Below, piece after piece: positions 25,919-35,214 of a stretch of 64,000 nt of DNA. The position numbers and the translations under genes are program-made. Position 1 is the first letter of the stretch. Each line of letters opens with the position of its first letter. The notes below the pieces were generated by a model. It was not told the origin of the DNA. It made no database searches and was given only the letters and a program-made list of their open reading frames with translations. This DNA is from DAHUYF01 sp963838385 (lineage in GTDB: Bacteria; Pseudomonadota; Alphaproteobacteria; ATCC43930; CGMCC-115725): positions 62,001 to 126,000 of the forward strand of contig CAWIRE010000005.1 of NCBI GenBank assembly GCA_963838385.1, written 5' to 3'.

Positions 25919-26716
25919 TCAAGAAGTGTCCGCCAGCGGCTCGTAGAACTCCGCGGCAAGCCCGGCCGCGGCGCGGGCGGCACGGTTGAAAGGCGGCTTC
26001 AGCGCGCCTTTGAAATGCCGCCGCACGAGATCCCGATATGTGGCCGCCGGCGGCACGCCGCGCCTGAGGCAGAGCCATTCGAACCAGCGCCGCCCGACCG
26101 CGACATGGCCGATCTCGTCGGCATAGATCACCTGCAGCACGGCGGCGCTGGCGCCGTCGCCCGCGCGCTCGAGCCGGGCGATCATCGCCGGCGTCACGTC
26201 GAGGCCGCGCGCCTCGAGCACCAGCGGCACCACGGCGAGCCGCGCCAGCAGGTCGTGCGCCGTCGCCGAGGCCGCCTGCCACAGCCCGTCATGCGCCGGC
26301 AGATCGCCATAGGCGGCGCCGAGCTCGGCGAGGCGCGCCGCGAGCAGCGCGTGATGCTTCGCCTCCTCGGCGGCGACGCCGACCCAATCGTCATAGAAGC
26401 CCCGCGGCAGGTCGCCGCCCGCAAAGCGGGCGATGATGTCCCAGGCGAGGTCGATGGCGTTCAATTCGATATGCGCCAGCGCATGCAGCAGGGCGATGCG
26501 CGAGGCGGCCGTGCCGGCGGCGCGGCGCTTGGGCATGTCGCGCGGCGCCAGCAGCGCCGGCCGCTCGGGCCGCGCCGGCCGGTCGGGCGCAAGCGCATCG
26601 CCGATGGCGGCGAGCGCGCCGCCGCGCCAGGCCGCGGCCGCAGCGGCGGAGAGCGCCACCTTCTGCGCCGGCGCCGGCGCGCCGAGCACGGCGCAGGCGG
26701 CGGCGGTGAGGGTCAG
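25919..26716 (-). CDS. DUF455 family ferritin-like protein
   Basis: 265-residue all-helical protein of the DUF455 family, which has a ferritin-like fold. Possible metal-ligand pairs are HIELNAIDLAWD, EEAKHHALLAARL and YADEIGHVAVGRRWFEW, giving the E..ExxH spacing of carboxylate-bridged di-iron proteins. Function is unknown; a relation to the MiaE-type tRNA hydroxylase fold has been proposed for such proteins. The likely start is a CTG at 26716 (TLTAAACAVLG) that overlaps the bcp stop as CTGA, because homologous sequence appears to begin there. A GTG at 26689 is the conservative alternative. It lies last in the glnE-bcp-DUF455 group on the minus strand. Confidence 0.8.
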   Translation of the reverse strand: MTLTAAACAVLGAPAPAQKVALSAAAAAAWRGGALAAIGDALAPDRPARPERPALLAPRDMPKRRAAGTAASRIALLHALAHIELNAIDLAWDIIARFAGGDLPRGFYDDWVGVAAEEAKHHALLAARLAELGAAYGDLPAHDGLWQAASATAHDLLARLAVVPLVLEARGLDVTPAMIARLERAGDGASAAVLQVIYADEIGHVAVGRRWFEWLCLRRGVPPAATYRDLVRRHFKGALKPPFNRAARAAAGLAAEFYEPLADTS

Positions 26717-27177
26717 AGCGCCTTGGCGGCGGCGAGCACCGCCTCGACATGGCCCGGCACCTTGACCTTGCGCCAGACGCCCCGGACCACGCCCTTCTCG
26801 TCGATGAGGAAGGTGGCGCGCTCGATCCCCATGTATTTGCGCCCGTACATGCTCTTCTCGACCCAGACGCCGTAGCGCTCGCACACCTTGCCGTCCTCGT
26901 CGGCGGCGAGCGTGAAGGGCAGGTCGTGCTTCTTCTTGAACTTGTCATGCGAGGCGACGCTGTCGCGCGAGACGCCGATCACCGCGGCCTCGACCTTGTC
27001 GAATTTCGGCAGGCTGTCGCGGAAGCCGCAGGCCTCGGCGGTGCAGCCCGAGGTGTCGTCCTTGGGATAGAAGTAGAGCACGACCTTCTGGCCGCGCAGC
27101 TTGGCGAGGCTGACCTTGCCGTTGCCGTCGGTGGGCAGGGTGAAATCCGGCGCCTTGTCGCCGACCTCGATGCTCAT
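26713..27177 (-). CDS. bcp: Peroxiredoxin, Bcp/PrxQ type
   Basis: Thiol peroxidase of 154 residues reducing hydroperoxides with thioredoxin. The peroxidatic Cys45 and resolving Cys50 lie in PKDDTSGCTAEACGFRD, the one-helix two-cysteine pattern of PrxQ. FTLPTDGNGKVSLAKLRGQKVVLYFYP precedes it, and the conserved Arg/Trp region near RATFLIDEKGVVRGVW follows. The start ATG overlaps the glnE stop (ATGA at 27174-27177), so the two genes are translationally coupled. This glnE-bcp order is common in alphaproteobacteria. Confidence 0.95.
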   Translation of the reverse strand: MSIEVGDKAPDFTLPTDGNGKVSLAKLRGQKVVLYFYPKDDTSGCTAEACGFRDSLPKFDKVEAAVIGVSRDSVASHDKFKKKHDLPFTLAADEDGKVCERYGVWVEKSMYGRKYMGIERATFLIDEKGVVRGVWRKVKVPGHVEAVLAAAKAL

Positions 27178-30137
27178 GGGGATTGCTCCTGGGGCTGGGC
27201 TTCGGCCTCGATGATCGCGCGGTAATGACCGAGCACGCGCGTCGCGGCCGCGTCCATATCGGCTTTGAGGGCGGCGAAGTCAACCGCGCCGGCGCCGCGC
27301 GCCAGCAGCGCCTTGAGCGCCGGCGTCGCCGCGGCTTCATCGAACGGCTCGACCACGGTGAGCTTGATCAGCCCCTGCACGTCGCGCCAGAGCTCGAGCG
27401 CGGCCAGGAGCTCTTCGGCGGGCTTGGCCGCGAGGAGACCGGCCTCGGCCAGCGCGCCCAGCGCCGCGGCGGTGTTCTGGCGCAGCAGCCGGGGATGCCG
27501 CGCCGCCTCGCGCAGCTGCAGGTACTGCGCGATGAACTCGACATCGACCAGCCCGCCACGGCGATGCTTGATGTCCCAGAAGGAGGAGCTCTTGCGGCTT
27601 TCCTCCATCCGGCGCCGCATATCGGCGACCTCGGCGGCAAGCTGGCGCCGGTCGCGCGGCCGCGTCAGCACCGCCGTCACCACGCTCATCGCCGCCGCGG
27701 CCAGGGCGTCGGGCCCCGCGACCGGGCGGGCGCGGGTGAGCGCCATCTGCTCCCAGGTCCAGGCGAGCTCGCGGTGATAGCGCCGGAAGGCGTCGAGGCT
27801 CGAGGCGACCGGCCCCTTGCTGCCCGAGGGCCTGAGCCGCATGTCGACGTCGTAGAGGTTGCCTTCGGGGGTGATCGCGGTGAGCGCGTTGATCAGGCGC
27901 TGGCTGAGGCGCGCGTAGTAGGCCGAGACCGCGAGCGGGCGCTCGCCATCGGACGCCTCCACCGCCTCGGGCGCGTCATAGACCAGGATGAGGTCGAGAT
28001 CGGAGGTCACCGTCATCTCGCGGCTGCCGAGCTTGCCGAGGCCGAGCACGACCAGGCCGCCGCCGCCGATGTCGCCGTGGCTGCGCGCGAATTCGGCGGC
28101 GACGCAGGGCAGCAAGCCGGCGATCGCCGTCTCGGCGATATCGGCGAAGGCGGCGCCCGCGGCCTCGCCGTCGAGCCTGGCGCGCAGCAGCTGCACGCCC
28201 ACCTGGAACTTGCGATCGCCGACCCAGCGCCGCGCGGCGTCGAGCAGATCCTGGTAGTCGCGCGCCCCGGCGAGCTGCGCCTCGAGCTCGGCGGCAAGCT
28301 CGGCGCGCGGCGGCAGCGGGTCGAAGAAGCCTTCGGTCAGCACCGCGTCGAGCAGCCCCGGCCGGCGCGCCAGCAGCTCGGCGAGCCGCGGCCCCGCCGC
28401 CATGATCTCGGCCAGGAGATCGAGCAGCGCCGCGTTGCGCTGGAGCAGCGAGAAGAGCTGCACCCCCGCCGGCAGATGCGCCAGGAACTGATCGAAGCGC
28501 AGCAGCGCGGCATCGGGATTGGCCGAGGCGCCGAAGGCGCGCAGCAGCGACGGCACCAGCTCGGTCAGCAGCTCGCGCGCGCGCTGGCTGCGGGTCGAGC
28601 GGTGGCGGCCGTGATGCCAGCCGCGGATCCGCGATGCCACCGCCGGCGCATCGGCGAAGCCCAGCCCGGCCAGCGTCTTCAGCGTCTCGGGATCGTCCTC
28701 GGTGCCGGTGAAGACGAGATTGCCCGGTGCGGCGAGGCTCGGCGCCTCCTCGAAGAGGGCGGCGTAGCGGCTTTCCACCGTGGCGAGATGGCGCAGCAGC
28801 TCGGCCGAGAAGGCGGCGGCCGAGGCGAATCCCAGGAACCCCGCGAGCCGCGCCAGCCCGGCATCATCGGCCGGGATGGTGTGCGTCTGCGCGTCCTCGA
28901 CCATCTGCAGGCGGTGCTCGACCTGGCGCAGGAAGCGATAGGCCACGATCAGCTCGGCCGCGACCACGGCGGCGATGCGGCCGGCGCGGGCCAGCGCCTC
29001 GAGCGCGCCGCAGGTCTCGGCCACGCGCAGCGCCGGGATGCGGCCGCCCCAGATGAGCTGCTGCGTCTGGGCGAAGAACTCGATCTCGCGAATGCCGCCG
29101 CGGCCGAGCTTGACGTTGTGGCCGGCCACCGCGATGCGCGCGCCGCCGCGATGGGCGTTGATCTGGCGCTTGATCGAATGGATGTCCTGGATGGCGGCGA
29201 AGTCGAGATGCTTGCGCCAGAGGAAGGGCCTGAGCTGCGCCAGGAAGGCGCGGCCGGCGGCGAGGTCGCCGGCGGCGGCGCGGGCCTTGATCAGCGCCGC
29301 GCGCTCCCAGTTCTGCCCGGCGCCTTCGTAATAGATGAGAGCGGCGCCGACCGAGAGCGCGGGCGGCGTCGCGCCGGCGTCGGGCCTGAGCCGGAGATCG
29401 GTGCGGAAGACATAGCCGTCGGCGGTGCGCTCCTGGATCAGCGCCACCAGCTCGCGCGCCAGCCGCGCGAAGAAGGTCCCGACCCCATGCTTGCCGGCAT
29501 AGCGCGCCTTGTCCGGGTCATAGAGCAGGATGAGGTCGACATCGCTCGAATAGTTGAGCTCGCCGGCGCCGAGCTTGCCCATGGCGAGGACGATGAAGCC
29601 GCTGTCGCGCTCGGGCTCGGCGGGCTCGGCGAGGGCGATCTCGCCCTGGCGCGCGGCGGCGGCGAGGAGATGCCGGACCGCCATCGCCAGCGCCAGATCG
29701 GCGAACCGGCTCAGCGCGCCGGTGACGCGCTCGAGCGGCCACCAGCCGGCGAGGTCGGCGATCGCCACCAGCAGCGCCACGCGGCGCCGGGCGAGGCGCA
29801 GCGTCCGCATCAGCGCCGGCCGCTCCATTTCCGCCGGGAGATGGCGGTTGAGCCGGTCCTCGACATCCGCCAAAGTAGCCTCCGGCCCCTGCTGCATGAG
29901 CCGCATCAGAAGGTCGGGCTCGGTGAGACAGCATTGCGTCAGGAAGGGGCTGTTGCCGAACAGCGATGACAGCAGCCGGTTGCCCGCGTCATCGGCAACG
30001 AGATCGCGCATGAAGGCGGCGAGATATGGGTCCTCGATCTCTTGCGCGGCCTCCTGCCAGCGCGCGAAGCCGAGCCGTGCCCGGTCGGCATCGCCCGGCG
30101 GCGGCAGATTGGCATAGGCGGAGAGCGGCAATCGCAA
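27174..30137 (-). CDS. glnE: Bifunctional glutamine synthetase adenylyltransferase/deadenylase
   Basis: 987 residues. It attaches and removes AMP on glutamine synthetase in response to PII and glutamine. Two nucleotidyltransferase domains are visible. The N-terminal deadenylase has LAMGKLGAGELNYSSDVDLILLYD and the C-terminal adenylase has LGLGKLGSREMTVTSDLDLILVYD, each with the DxD metal pair. GlnD/PII-linked helical regions lie between and after them (HNVKLGRGGIREIEFFAQ and KHRRGGLVDVEFIAQYLQL). The start used is TTG 30137, since no ATG is near. The gene is divergent from the AsmA-like gene with about 125 bases between them. An ORF of similar length on the opposite strand is a composition shadow. 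Confidence 0.95.
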   Translation of the reverse strand: MRLPLSAYANLPPPGDADRARLGFARWQEAAQEIEDPYLAAFMRDLVADDAGNRLLSSLFGNSPFLTQCCLTEPDLLMRLMQQGPEATLADVEDRLNRHLPAEMERPALMRTLRLARRRVALLVAIADLAGWWPLERVTGALSRFADLALAMAVRHLLAAAARQGEIALAEPAEPERDSGFIVLAMGKLGAGELNYSSDVDLILLYDPDKARYAGKHGVGTFFARLARELVALIQERTADGYVFRTDLRLRPDAGATPPALSVGAALIYYEGAGQNWERAALIKARAAAGDLAAGRAFLAQLRPFLWRKHLDFAAIQDIHSIKRQINAHRGGARIAVAGHNVKLGRGGIREIEFFAQTQQLIWGGRIPALRVAETCGALEALARAGRIAAVVAAELIVAYRFLRQVEHRLQMVEDAQTHTIPADDAGLARLAGFLGFASAAAFSAELLRHLATVESRYAALFEEAPSLAAPGNLVFTGTEDDPETLKTLAGLGFADAPAVASRIRGWHHGRHRSTRSQRARELLTELVPSLLRAFGASANPDAALLRFDQFLAHLPAGVQLFSLLQRNAALLDLLAEIMAAGPRLAELLARRPGLLDAVLTEGFFDPLPPRAELAAELEAQLAGARDYQDLLDAARRWVGDRKFQVGVQLLRARLDGEAAGAAFADIAETAIAGLLPCVAAEFARSHGDIGGGGLVVLGLGKLGSREMTVTSDLDLILVYDAPEAVEASDGERPLAVSAYYARLSQRLINALTAITPEGNLYDVDMRLRPSGSKGPVASSLDAFRRYHRELAWTWEQMALTRARPVAGPDALAAAAMSVVTAVLTRPRDRRQLAAEVADMRRRMEESRKSSSFWDIKHRRGGLVDVEFIAQYLQLREAARHPRLLRQNTAAALGALAEAGLLAAKPAEELLAALELWRDVQGLIKLTVVEPFDEAAATPALKALLARGAGAVDFAALKADMDAAATRVLGHYRAIIEAEAQPQEQSP

Positions 30138-30261
30138 CGCGCACCTGGCTCGATGGTCGCGGCAGCCTGCGCGCCACCCGCGCGTCGGTCAAGGCCGGGC
30201 GGATCGAGACCCCTCGCCGCGGCTTGGAGGCTTCGGCCTGCTTTCGGCAGGAGGCCGCGCA

Positions 30262-33200
30262 ATGATTCGGCGGGCTGCCTGGCACACGCTGCGCTGGCTG
30301 GCGGGGATCGCGGCCGGCCTGGCGCTGGTGGCCGGATTCCTCGTCTGGCGCCTCTCGGTGGCGCCCCTCTCGCTCGACTATCTCACGCCCAGCGTCGCGC
30401 GCGGGCTTGCCGGCAGCGAGAGCGGCCTCGTCGTCCATGTCGATCACACGCTGCTGAGCCTCGGGCCGCGTGCCACGATCGATATCGTGGCGCGCGGCGT
30501 CCATCTCCGCCGCGGCGACGGCGAGGCGCAGCTGACGCTGCCGGAGCTGGTCATCGGCTTCAGCGTCGGCGCGGCGCTGCATGGCGTCCTGGCGCCGACG
30601 CGGATCGTGCTCAACGGGCCGCAGCTGTTCCTGGCGCGCGCCGCCGATGGCAGCTTCCATCTCGGATTCGGCGCCACGCCGGACAACGAGGATTGGGGCG
30701 AGCAGCTGCTGCGCGACCTCGCCGGCGCGCCCGACCGCCAGGGGCCGCTCGGCTACCTGACCCAGGTGTCGGTCCGCGGCGCGGGGCTCACCGTCGACGA
30801 TCGCGCGCTGGGCCTCGTCTGGCGGGCGACGCGTGTCGCCGCCACGATGTTCCGCAGCCAGCGCGGCGTACTCGGCAACCTCTCCTTCACCGCCATCGAG
30901 CCCGGCGGGAACGAGGCGGATCTGCACGGCGCCTTCCGTTACCTCAACGGCGACCAGCGTCTCGCCGTCGAGCTGGATTTTGCCGAGCTGAGCCCGGCGC
31001 TCTTCGCCGATGCCGCGCCGGCTCTGGCGCCGCTCGCCGCGCTGAAGCTGCCATTCTCGGGACAGCTGCGCCTGGCGCTCGATACCGCGGCGCTGCGCAT
31101 CCGCGCCGCCTCCTGCGATCTCGCCCTCGGCGCCGGCGAGGTCGTGCATCCGGCGCTCGAGGGCGGCCGGGTCGCGGTCGCCTCGGGGCTGCTGCGCGCC
31201 GCCTACGATCCCGCCCAAGGCCGCGTCAGCATCGAGCGTCTCGGCCTCGATCTCGGCGGGCCGCGGCTGGAGCTGTCCGGCAGCGTCGACGGGGTCGGCG
31301 ACGGCGTGCTGGTCGGTGGCTGGCCGCAAGCGGTGACCGTGGCGGGAGAGCTGCATCTCAGCGACGTCCCGGTCGACGCTCTCCCCGGATTCTGGCCGGA
31401 GCAGCTCTCGCCGCATTCGCGCAGCTGGGTCACCGAGCATGTCCATGACGGCGTCGTCACCGAGGCCGCGGCGCGTCTCAGCGCCGAGGTCGCGCTGGCG
31501 CCCGATGCGCCGAAGCCGGTGCGGGTCGACAGCTTCGCCGGCACGGTGGCCTATCGCGGCCTGACCGTCGACTATTTCAAGCCGCTGGAGCCGTTGCGCG
31601 GCGTCGACGGCACCGGCAGCTTCGATCGCGCGCATTTCGATCTCGTGCCGAGCTCGGGCCACGTCAAGGGCGTGCAGCTCGCCGGCGGCGCGGCCAAGCT
31701 CACCAAGCTCGATACCGACGACGAGGAGATCGCGATCGATTTCGGCATCAAGGGGCCGCTGCGCGACGTGCTCGAGGTGCTGGACGAGAAGCCGCTGCGC
31801 TATGCCCAGGCGCTCGGCGTCGATCCGGCGGAGGTCGCGGGCGAGATCGACGGCCAGCTCAGCTTCGCGCTGCCGCTGAAGAAGGATCTGAGGCTGGCCA
31901 TGGTGCGCTTCGGCGCCCGCGCCCGGCTGACCGGCGTCGCCGCCCGCCAGGTGATCTCCGGCCGCGACCTCAGCGCCGGCGACCTGCAGCTCCGGCTCGA
32001 TCCGGAGGCCGTGCGTCTCGACGGCACGGCGCAGCTTGCCGGGGTGCCGGCGGCGCTGAGTTGGACCGAGAACCTCAAGAAGGGCGGACCCCGCGCGCGC
32101 TATGCCATCAAGGCCCGGCTCGACGAAGCCGCGCGGCGCAGCCTCGGCCTTGACCTTCCCGCCGGTGACGTCGACGGGCCGATCGGCGTCGATGCCGTCT
32201 ATACCGTCCTCTCGGCGAAGCAGTCCTCCGCGCATGTCGCGCTCGACGCCACCGACGCCGCGCTCGCCCTGGCGAAGCTCAACTGGCGCAAGCCGAAAGG
32301 CGTGCCGGCGACCGGGAGCTTCGACCTCGATCTCACCGACGGCCATGTCCGCGCCATCCGCCAAGCAGTGCTCAAGGGCGGCGGCCTCGATGCCAGGCTC
32401 GCCCTGGCGTTCGACGGCGGCGGCGCGGTGCAGCGGGTGGATGTGGCGCGGCTCGTCGCCGGCGCCAGCGATGTCAGCGGCACGGTGACGCGCCGCGCCG
32501 AAGGCGGCTGGCGGATCGAAGTGCGGGGCAGGAGCTTCGATGCCACGGCGCTGATGAGCGATCTCGACCGCACCGCCGACAGCGACGAGACCGAGCCGCC
32601 GCTGATCATCGATGCCAGCCTCGACCGGCTGATCCTCGGCCCCGGCCGCGAGGCGCGCAAGGTCACCGGCCAGCTCTTCAGCGACGGCGTCCATTGGCAG
32701 GCGATGAGCATCGACGCGGCGCTCACCCGCACCGGCAAGGCGAGCCTGCGCTTCGGCAAGGCGGCGGGCGACCGCAGCTTCCGCCTTACCACCGACGATA
32801 TGGGCGCGCTGCTCCGCCTCTTCGACGTCTCCGAGAACATCGCGGGCGGGCAGCTCGAGATCAACGGCCGGGTCGAGGACAAGGGCCGCCACCGCATCTT
32901 CCGCGGCGAGATGCAGGGCGCCGACTACCGCCTGATCCATGCGCCGATCATGGCGCGCCTGCTGTCGGTCGCTTCGCTCGCGGCGGTCAGCTCCTTGCTC
33001 CAGGGCGAAGGCATCCCGTTCACCCGGCTCAGGGGCAGCTTCGTGATCGACGATGGCAGGCTGGATCTCAAGGAGCTGCGCGCCTATGGCGGCGCGATCG
33101 GCGTCAAGGCCGACGGCTTCTACGACTTCAACAACAAGACGCTCGATATCGCCGGAACGCTGGTGCCGGCCTATACGCTGAACAGCGTGCTCGGCAACAT

Positions 33201-33405
33201 CCCGCTGCTCGGCACGCTGCTGACGGGCGGCAAGGGCGAGGGCATCTTCGCCGCCAATTTCCGCGTCTCCGGCCCGCGCGCCGCGCCGGAGGTCACGGTC
33301 AACCCGCTGAGCGCGCTGGCGCCGGGCGTGCTGCGCAAGCTCTTCCTGTTCGACGCGCCGGAGCCTTCGCCGCCGCCGGGCTCCGGCAGCAGCCGGCCCA
33401 GATAG
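30262..33405 (+). CDS. AsmA/YhdP-like envelope protein
   Basis: 1047 residues, with a single N-terminal membrane anchor (about 10-32, LRWLAGIAAGLALVAGFLVW) and a long periplasmic part rich in beta strand. N-terminal motifs fit DUF3971/YhdP. The C-terminal AsmA-like domain contains LRGSFVIDDGRLDLKELRAYGGAIGVKADG and LGNIPLLGTLLTGGKGEGIFAANFRVSG. AsmA-family proteins form hydrophobic grooves that move phospholipid between membranes, so an outer-membrane lipid-supply role is inferred. The start has AGGAGG seven bases upstream. The C-terminus is a Pro/Ser-rich tail. It is convergent with the cupin gene. Confidence 0.88.
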   Translation: MIRRAAWHTLRWLAGIAAGLALVAGFLVWRLSVAPLSLDYLTPSVARGLAGSESGLVVHVDHTLLSLGPRATIDIVARGVHLRRGDGEAQLTLPELVIGFSVGAALHGVLAPTRIVLNGPQLFLARAADGSFHLGFGATPDNEDWGEQLLRDLAGAPDRQGPLGYLTQVSVRGAGLTVDDRALGLVWRATRVAATMFRSQRGVLGNLSFTAIEPGGNEADLHGAFRYLNGDQRLAVELDFAELSPALFADAAPALAPLAALKLPFSGQLRLALDTAALRIRAASCDLALGAGEVVHPALEGGRVAVASGLLRAAYDPAQGRVSIERLGLDLGGPRLELSGSVDGVGDGVLVGGWPQAVTVAGELHLSDVPVDALPGFWPEQLSPHSRSWVTEHVHDGVVTEAAARLSAEVALAPDAPKPVRVDSFAGTVAYRGLTVDYFKPLEPLRGVDGTGSFDRAHFDLVPSSGHVKGVQLAGGAAKLTKLDTDDEEIAIDFGIKGPLRDVLEVLDEKPLRYAQALGVDPAEVAGEIDGQLSFALPLKKDLRLAMVRFGARARLTGVAARQVISGRDLSAGDLQLRLDPEAVRLDGTAQLAGVPAALSWTENLKKGGPRARYAIKARLDEAARRSLGLDLPAGDVDGPIGVDAVYTVLSAKQSSAHVALDATDAALALAKLNWRKPKGVPATGSFDLDLTDGHVRAIRQAVLKGGGLDARLALAFDGGGAVQRVDVARLVAGASDVSGTVTRRAEGGWRIEVRGRSFDATALMSDLDRTADSDETEPPLIIDASLDRLILGPGREARKVTGQLFSDGVHWQAMSIDAALTRTGKASLRFGKAAGDRSFRLTTDDMGALLRLFDVSENIAGGQLEINGRVEDKGRHRIFRGEMQGADYRLIHAPIMARLLSVASLAAVSSLLQGEGIPFTRLRGSFVIDDGRLDLKELRAYGGAIGVKADGFYDFNNKTLDIAGTLVPAYTLNSVLGNIPLLGTLLTGGKGEGIFAANFRVSGPRAAPEVTVNPLSALAPGVLRKLFLFDAPEPSPPPGSGSSRPR

Positions 33406-33411
33406 CGCGCC

Positions 33412-33882
33412 CTATCCGTGCGGGTCGAGCGTGGCGCCGGCGATGCGCACCGGCGCGGCGCCGATCAGCACGAAGGCGATGACGCAGGGCTTGTCGCCGC
33501 GATTGAACCAGTTGTGGATCGTGCCGCGCTGGATGAGCACGTCGCCGGCCCGCAAGCGGACCTCCTTGCCGTCGAGGTCCATGTCGATCTCGCCCGAGAG
33601 CACCACCGCGTAGTCGAGCGACGGCGTGCGGTGGTTGCGCGGCGCGACGCCAGGGGCGAACTCGATGATGCGGAAGACCGAGCCCTCGGCATCGGCCGTG
33701 CCGCGGATCTGCTTCGCTCCGTCGCCTTCGGCCTGGTTGTCGGCCGGCAGCCGATCGGTGGACCAGAGATTGCAGATGGTGGCGCCCGGGCGGAAGGAGA
33801 CGATGTCGGTCGAGACCTCGTCGATGATCACGGTCGCCTTGCCTTGCCCGGTATGGCCGGTAACCACCCGGCGGATTTTCAT
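33412..33882 (-). CDS. Cupin-domain protein
   Basis: 156-residue single-domain cupin. The first cupin motif region is GVAPRNHRTPSLDYAVVLSGEIDMDLDG, where the His, the Glu of SGEID and the preceding residues are candidate metal ligands. The second motif is LRAGDVLIQRGTIHNWFNRGD with the conserved His. Small stand-alone cupins with an N-terminal strand segment like this one are found in catabolic gene clusters, but the substrate is unknown. The next gene on the same strand, upstream, is tyrS. Confidence 0.8.
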   Translation of the reverse strand: MKIRRVVTGHTGQGKATVIIDEVSTDIVSFRPGATICNLWSTDRLPADNQAEGDGAKQIRGTADAEGSVFRIIEFAPGVAPRNHRTPSLDYAVVLSGEIDMDLDGKEVRLRAGDVLIQRGTIHNWFNRGDKPCVIAFVLIGAAPVRIAGATLDPHG

Positions 33883-33900
33883 CGCCTTCTCCCGTCGCCG

Positions 33901-35154
33901 TCAGACCGGCTTCACCAGCGCATGACGCTTCTTGCCCGCCGACAGCTTGATGTTGCCCTCGGCGGTGAGGTCGGCGGCGCCGACGAGCTGCGTCTCGGCG
34001 GCGATCGCGCGGTCGTTGAGCCGCGCGCCGCCCTGCTTGATGAGGCGCCGGGCCTCGCCCTTGGAGGCGGCGAGCCCGCTCAGCGCCAGCAGCTCGATGG
34101 CGGCGATGCCGCGCTCGAGATCGGCGCGCGCCACCTCCACCGTCGGCAGATCCTCGCCGGTGCCGCCCTCGGCAAAGACGCGCCGCGCCGTCTCGGCCGC
34201 CGCCTCGGCCGCCTCGCGCCCGTGGCAGAGCGCCGTCGCCTCGGTCGCGAGCACCTGCTTCGCCTCGTTGATGGCGCTGCCTTCGAGCCGCTCGAGCGCG
34301 GCGATCTCGTCCAGCGGCAGGTCGGTGAAGAGGCGCAGGAAGCGGCCGACATCGGCATCCTCGGTGTTGCGCCAGAACTGCCAGTAGTCGTAGGGCGGCA
34401 TGCGATGCGGGCTGAGCCACACCGCGCCTTGCGCCGTCTTGCCCATCTTGGCGCCCGAGGCGGTGGTGATGAGCGGCGAGGTCAGGCCGTAGAGCGCGCG
34501 GTTGTCGACGCGGCGGCCGAGCTCGACCCCCATGACGATGTTGCCCCACTGGTCCGAGCCGCCCATCTGCACGATACAGTCGCGCCGCCGCGCCAGCTCC
34601 AGGAAGTCGTAGGATTGCAGCACCATGTAGTTGAACTCGAGGAAGCTCAGCGGCTGCTCGCGCTCGAGGCGCAGCCGCACGCTGTCCTGGGTCAGCATGC
34701 GGTTGACCGAGAAATGCCGGCCGACCTCGCGCAGGAACGGGATATAGGCGAGCCGGTCCAGCCAATCGGCGTTGTTCACCATGACCGCGTCGGCGGGGCC
34801 GTCGCCGAAGCGGAGGAAGCGGTCGAAGCAGCGGCGGATGCTCGCCATATTGGCGGCAATCTCGTCGTCCCCGAGCAGCCGGCGCATCTCGTCCTTGCCC
34901 GAGGGGTCGCCGACCTTGGTGGTGCCGCCGCCCATCAGCACGACCGGCTTGTGGCCGCTCTTCTGCCACAGCCGCAGCATCATGATCGAGACGAGGTTAC
35001 CGATATGCAAGCTATCCGCGGTACAATCGTAGCCGACATAAGCGACCACGGGGCCGGCAGCGAGACGGGTCTCCAGCCCCTCCCGGTCGGTGATCTGATG
35101 GATGTAGCCGCGCGCTTCGGCGGCGGCGAGGAAAGGTGAGCGGAGCGTGGACAT
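33901..35154 (-). CDS. tyrS: Tyrosyl-tRNA synthetase
   Basis: Class I aminoacyl-tRNA synthetase of 417 residues, the short TyrRS type. The HIGH-equivalent is HIGN at 50-53. GGSDQWGNIVMGVELGRR binds tyrosine and ATP, and the KMSKS equivalent is KMGKT in SGAKMGKTAQGAVW. The C-terminus carries an S4 RNA-binding domain (SKGEARRLIKQGGARLNDRAI). ATG 35154 gives the standard MSTLRSPFL N-terminus. It is divergent from anmK, a common alphaproteobacterial arrangement. Confidence 0.96.
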   Translation of the reverse strand: MSTLRSPFLAAAEARGYIHQITDREGLETRLAAGPVVAYVGYDCTADSLHIGNLVSIMMLRLWQKSGHKPVVLMGGGTTKVGDPSGKDEMRRLLGDDEIAANMASIRRCFDRFLRFGDGPADAVMVNNADWLDRLAYIPFLREVGRHFSVNRMLTQDSVRLRLEREQPLSFLEFNYMVLQSYDFLELARRRDCIVQMGGSDQWGNIVMGVELGRRVDNRALYGLTSPLITTASGAKMGKTAQGAVWLSPHRMPPYDYWQFWRNTEDADVGRFLRLFTDLPLDEIAALERLEGSAINEAKQVLATEATALCHGREAAEAAAETARRVFAEGGTGEDLPTVEVARADLERGIAAIELLALSGLAASKGEARRLIKQGGARLNDRAIAAETQLVGAADLTAEGNIKLSAGKKRHALVKPV

Positions 35155-35214
35155 CGACAACGGCCCAGAGATGCGCGGCGGCGGCCCCTCTAGCACAATC
35201 GCCGGGACCATGCC

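Noticed and set aside
27183..29969. Long ORF on the plus strand opposite glnE (over 900 codons)
   Set aside because: It lies fully over glnE, is almost all Arg/Gly/Ala/Glu in composition and shows no motif. It is a shadow typical of high-GC DNA.
29989..32940. Long minus-strand ORF opposite the AsmA-like gene
   Set aside because: Same reasoning: it overlaps a coherent coding sequence, has skewed composition, no ribosome site and no family resemblance.
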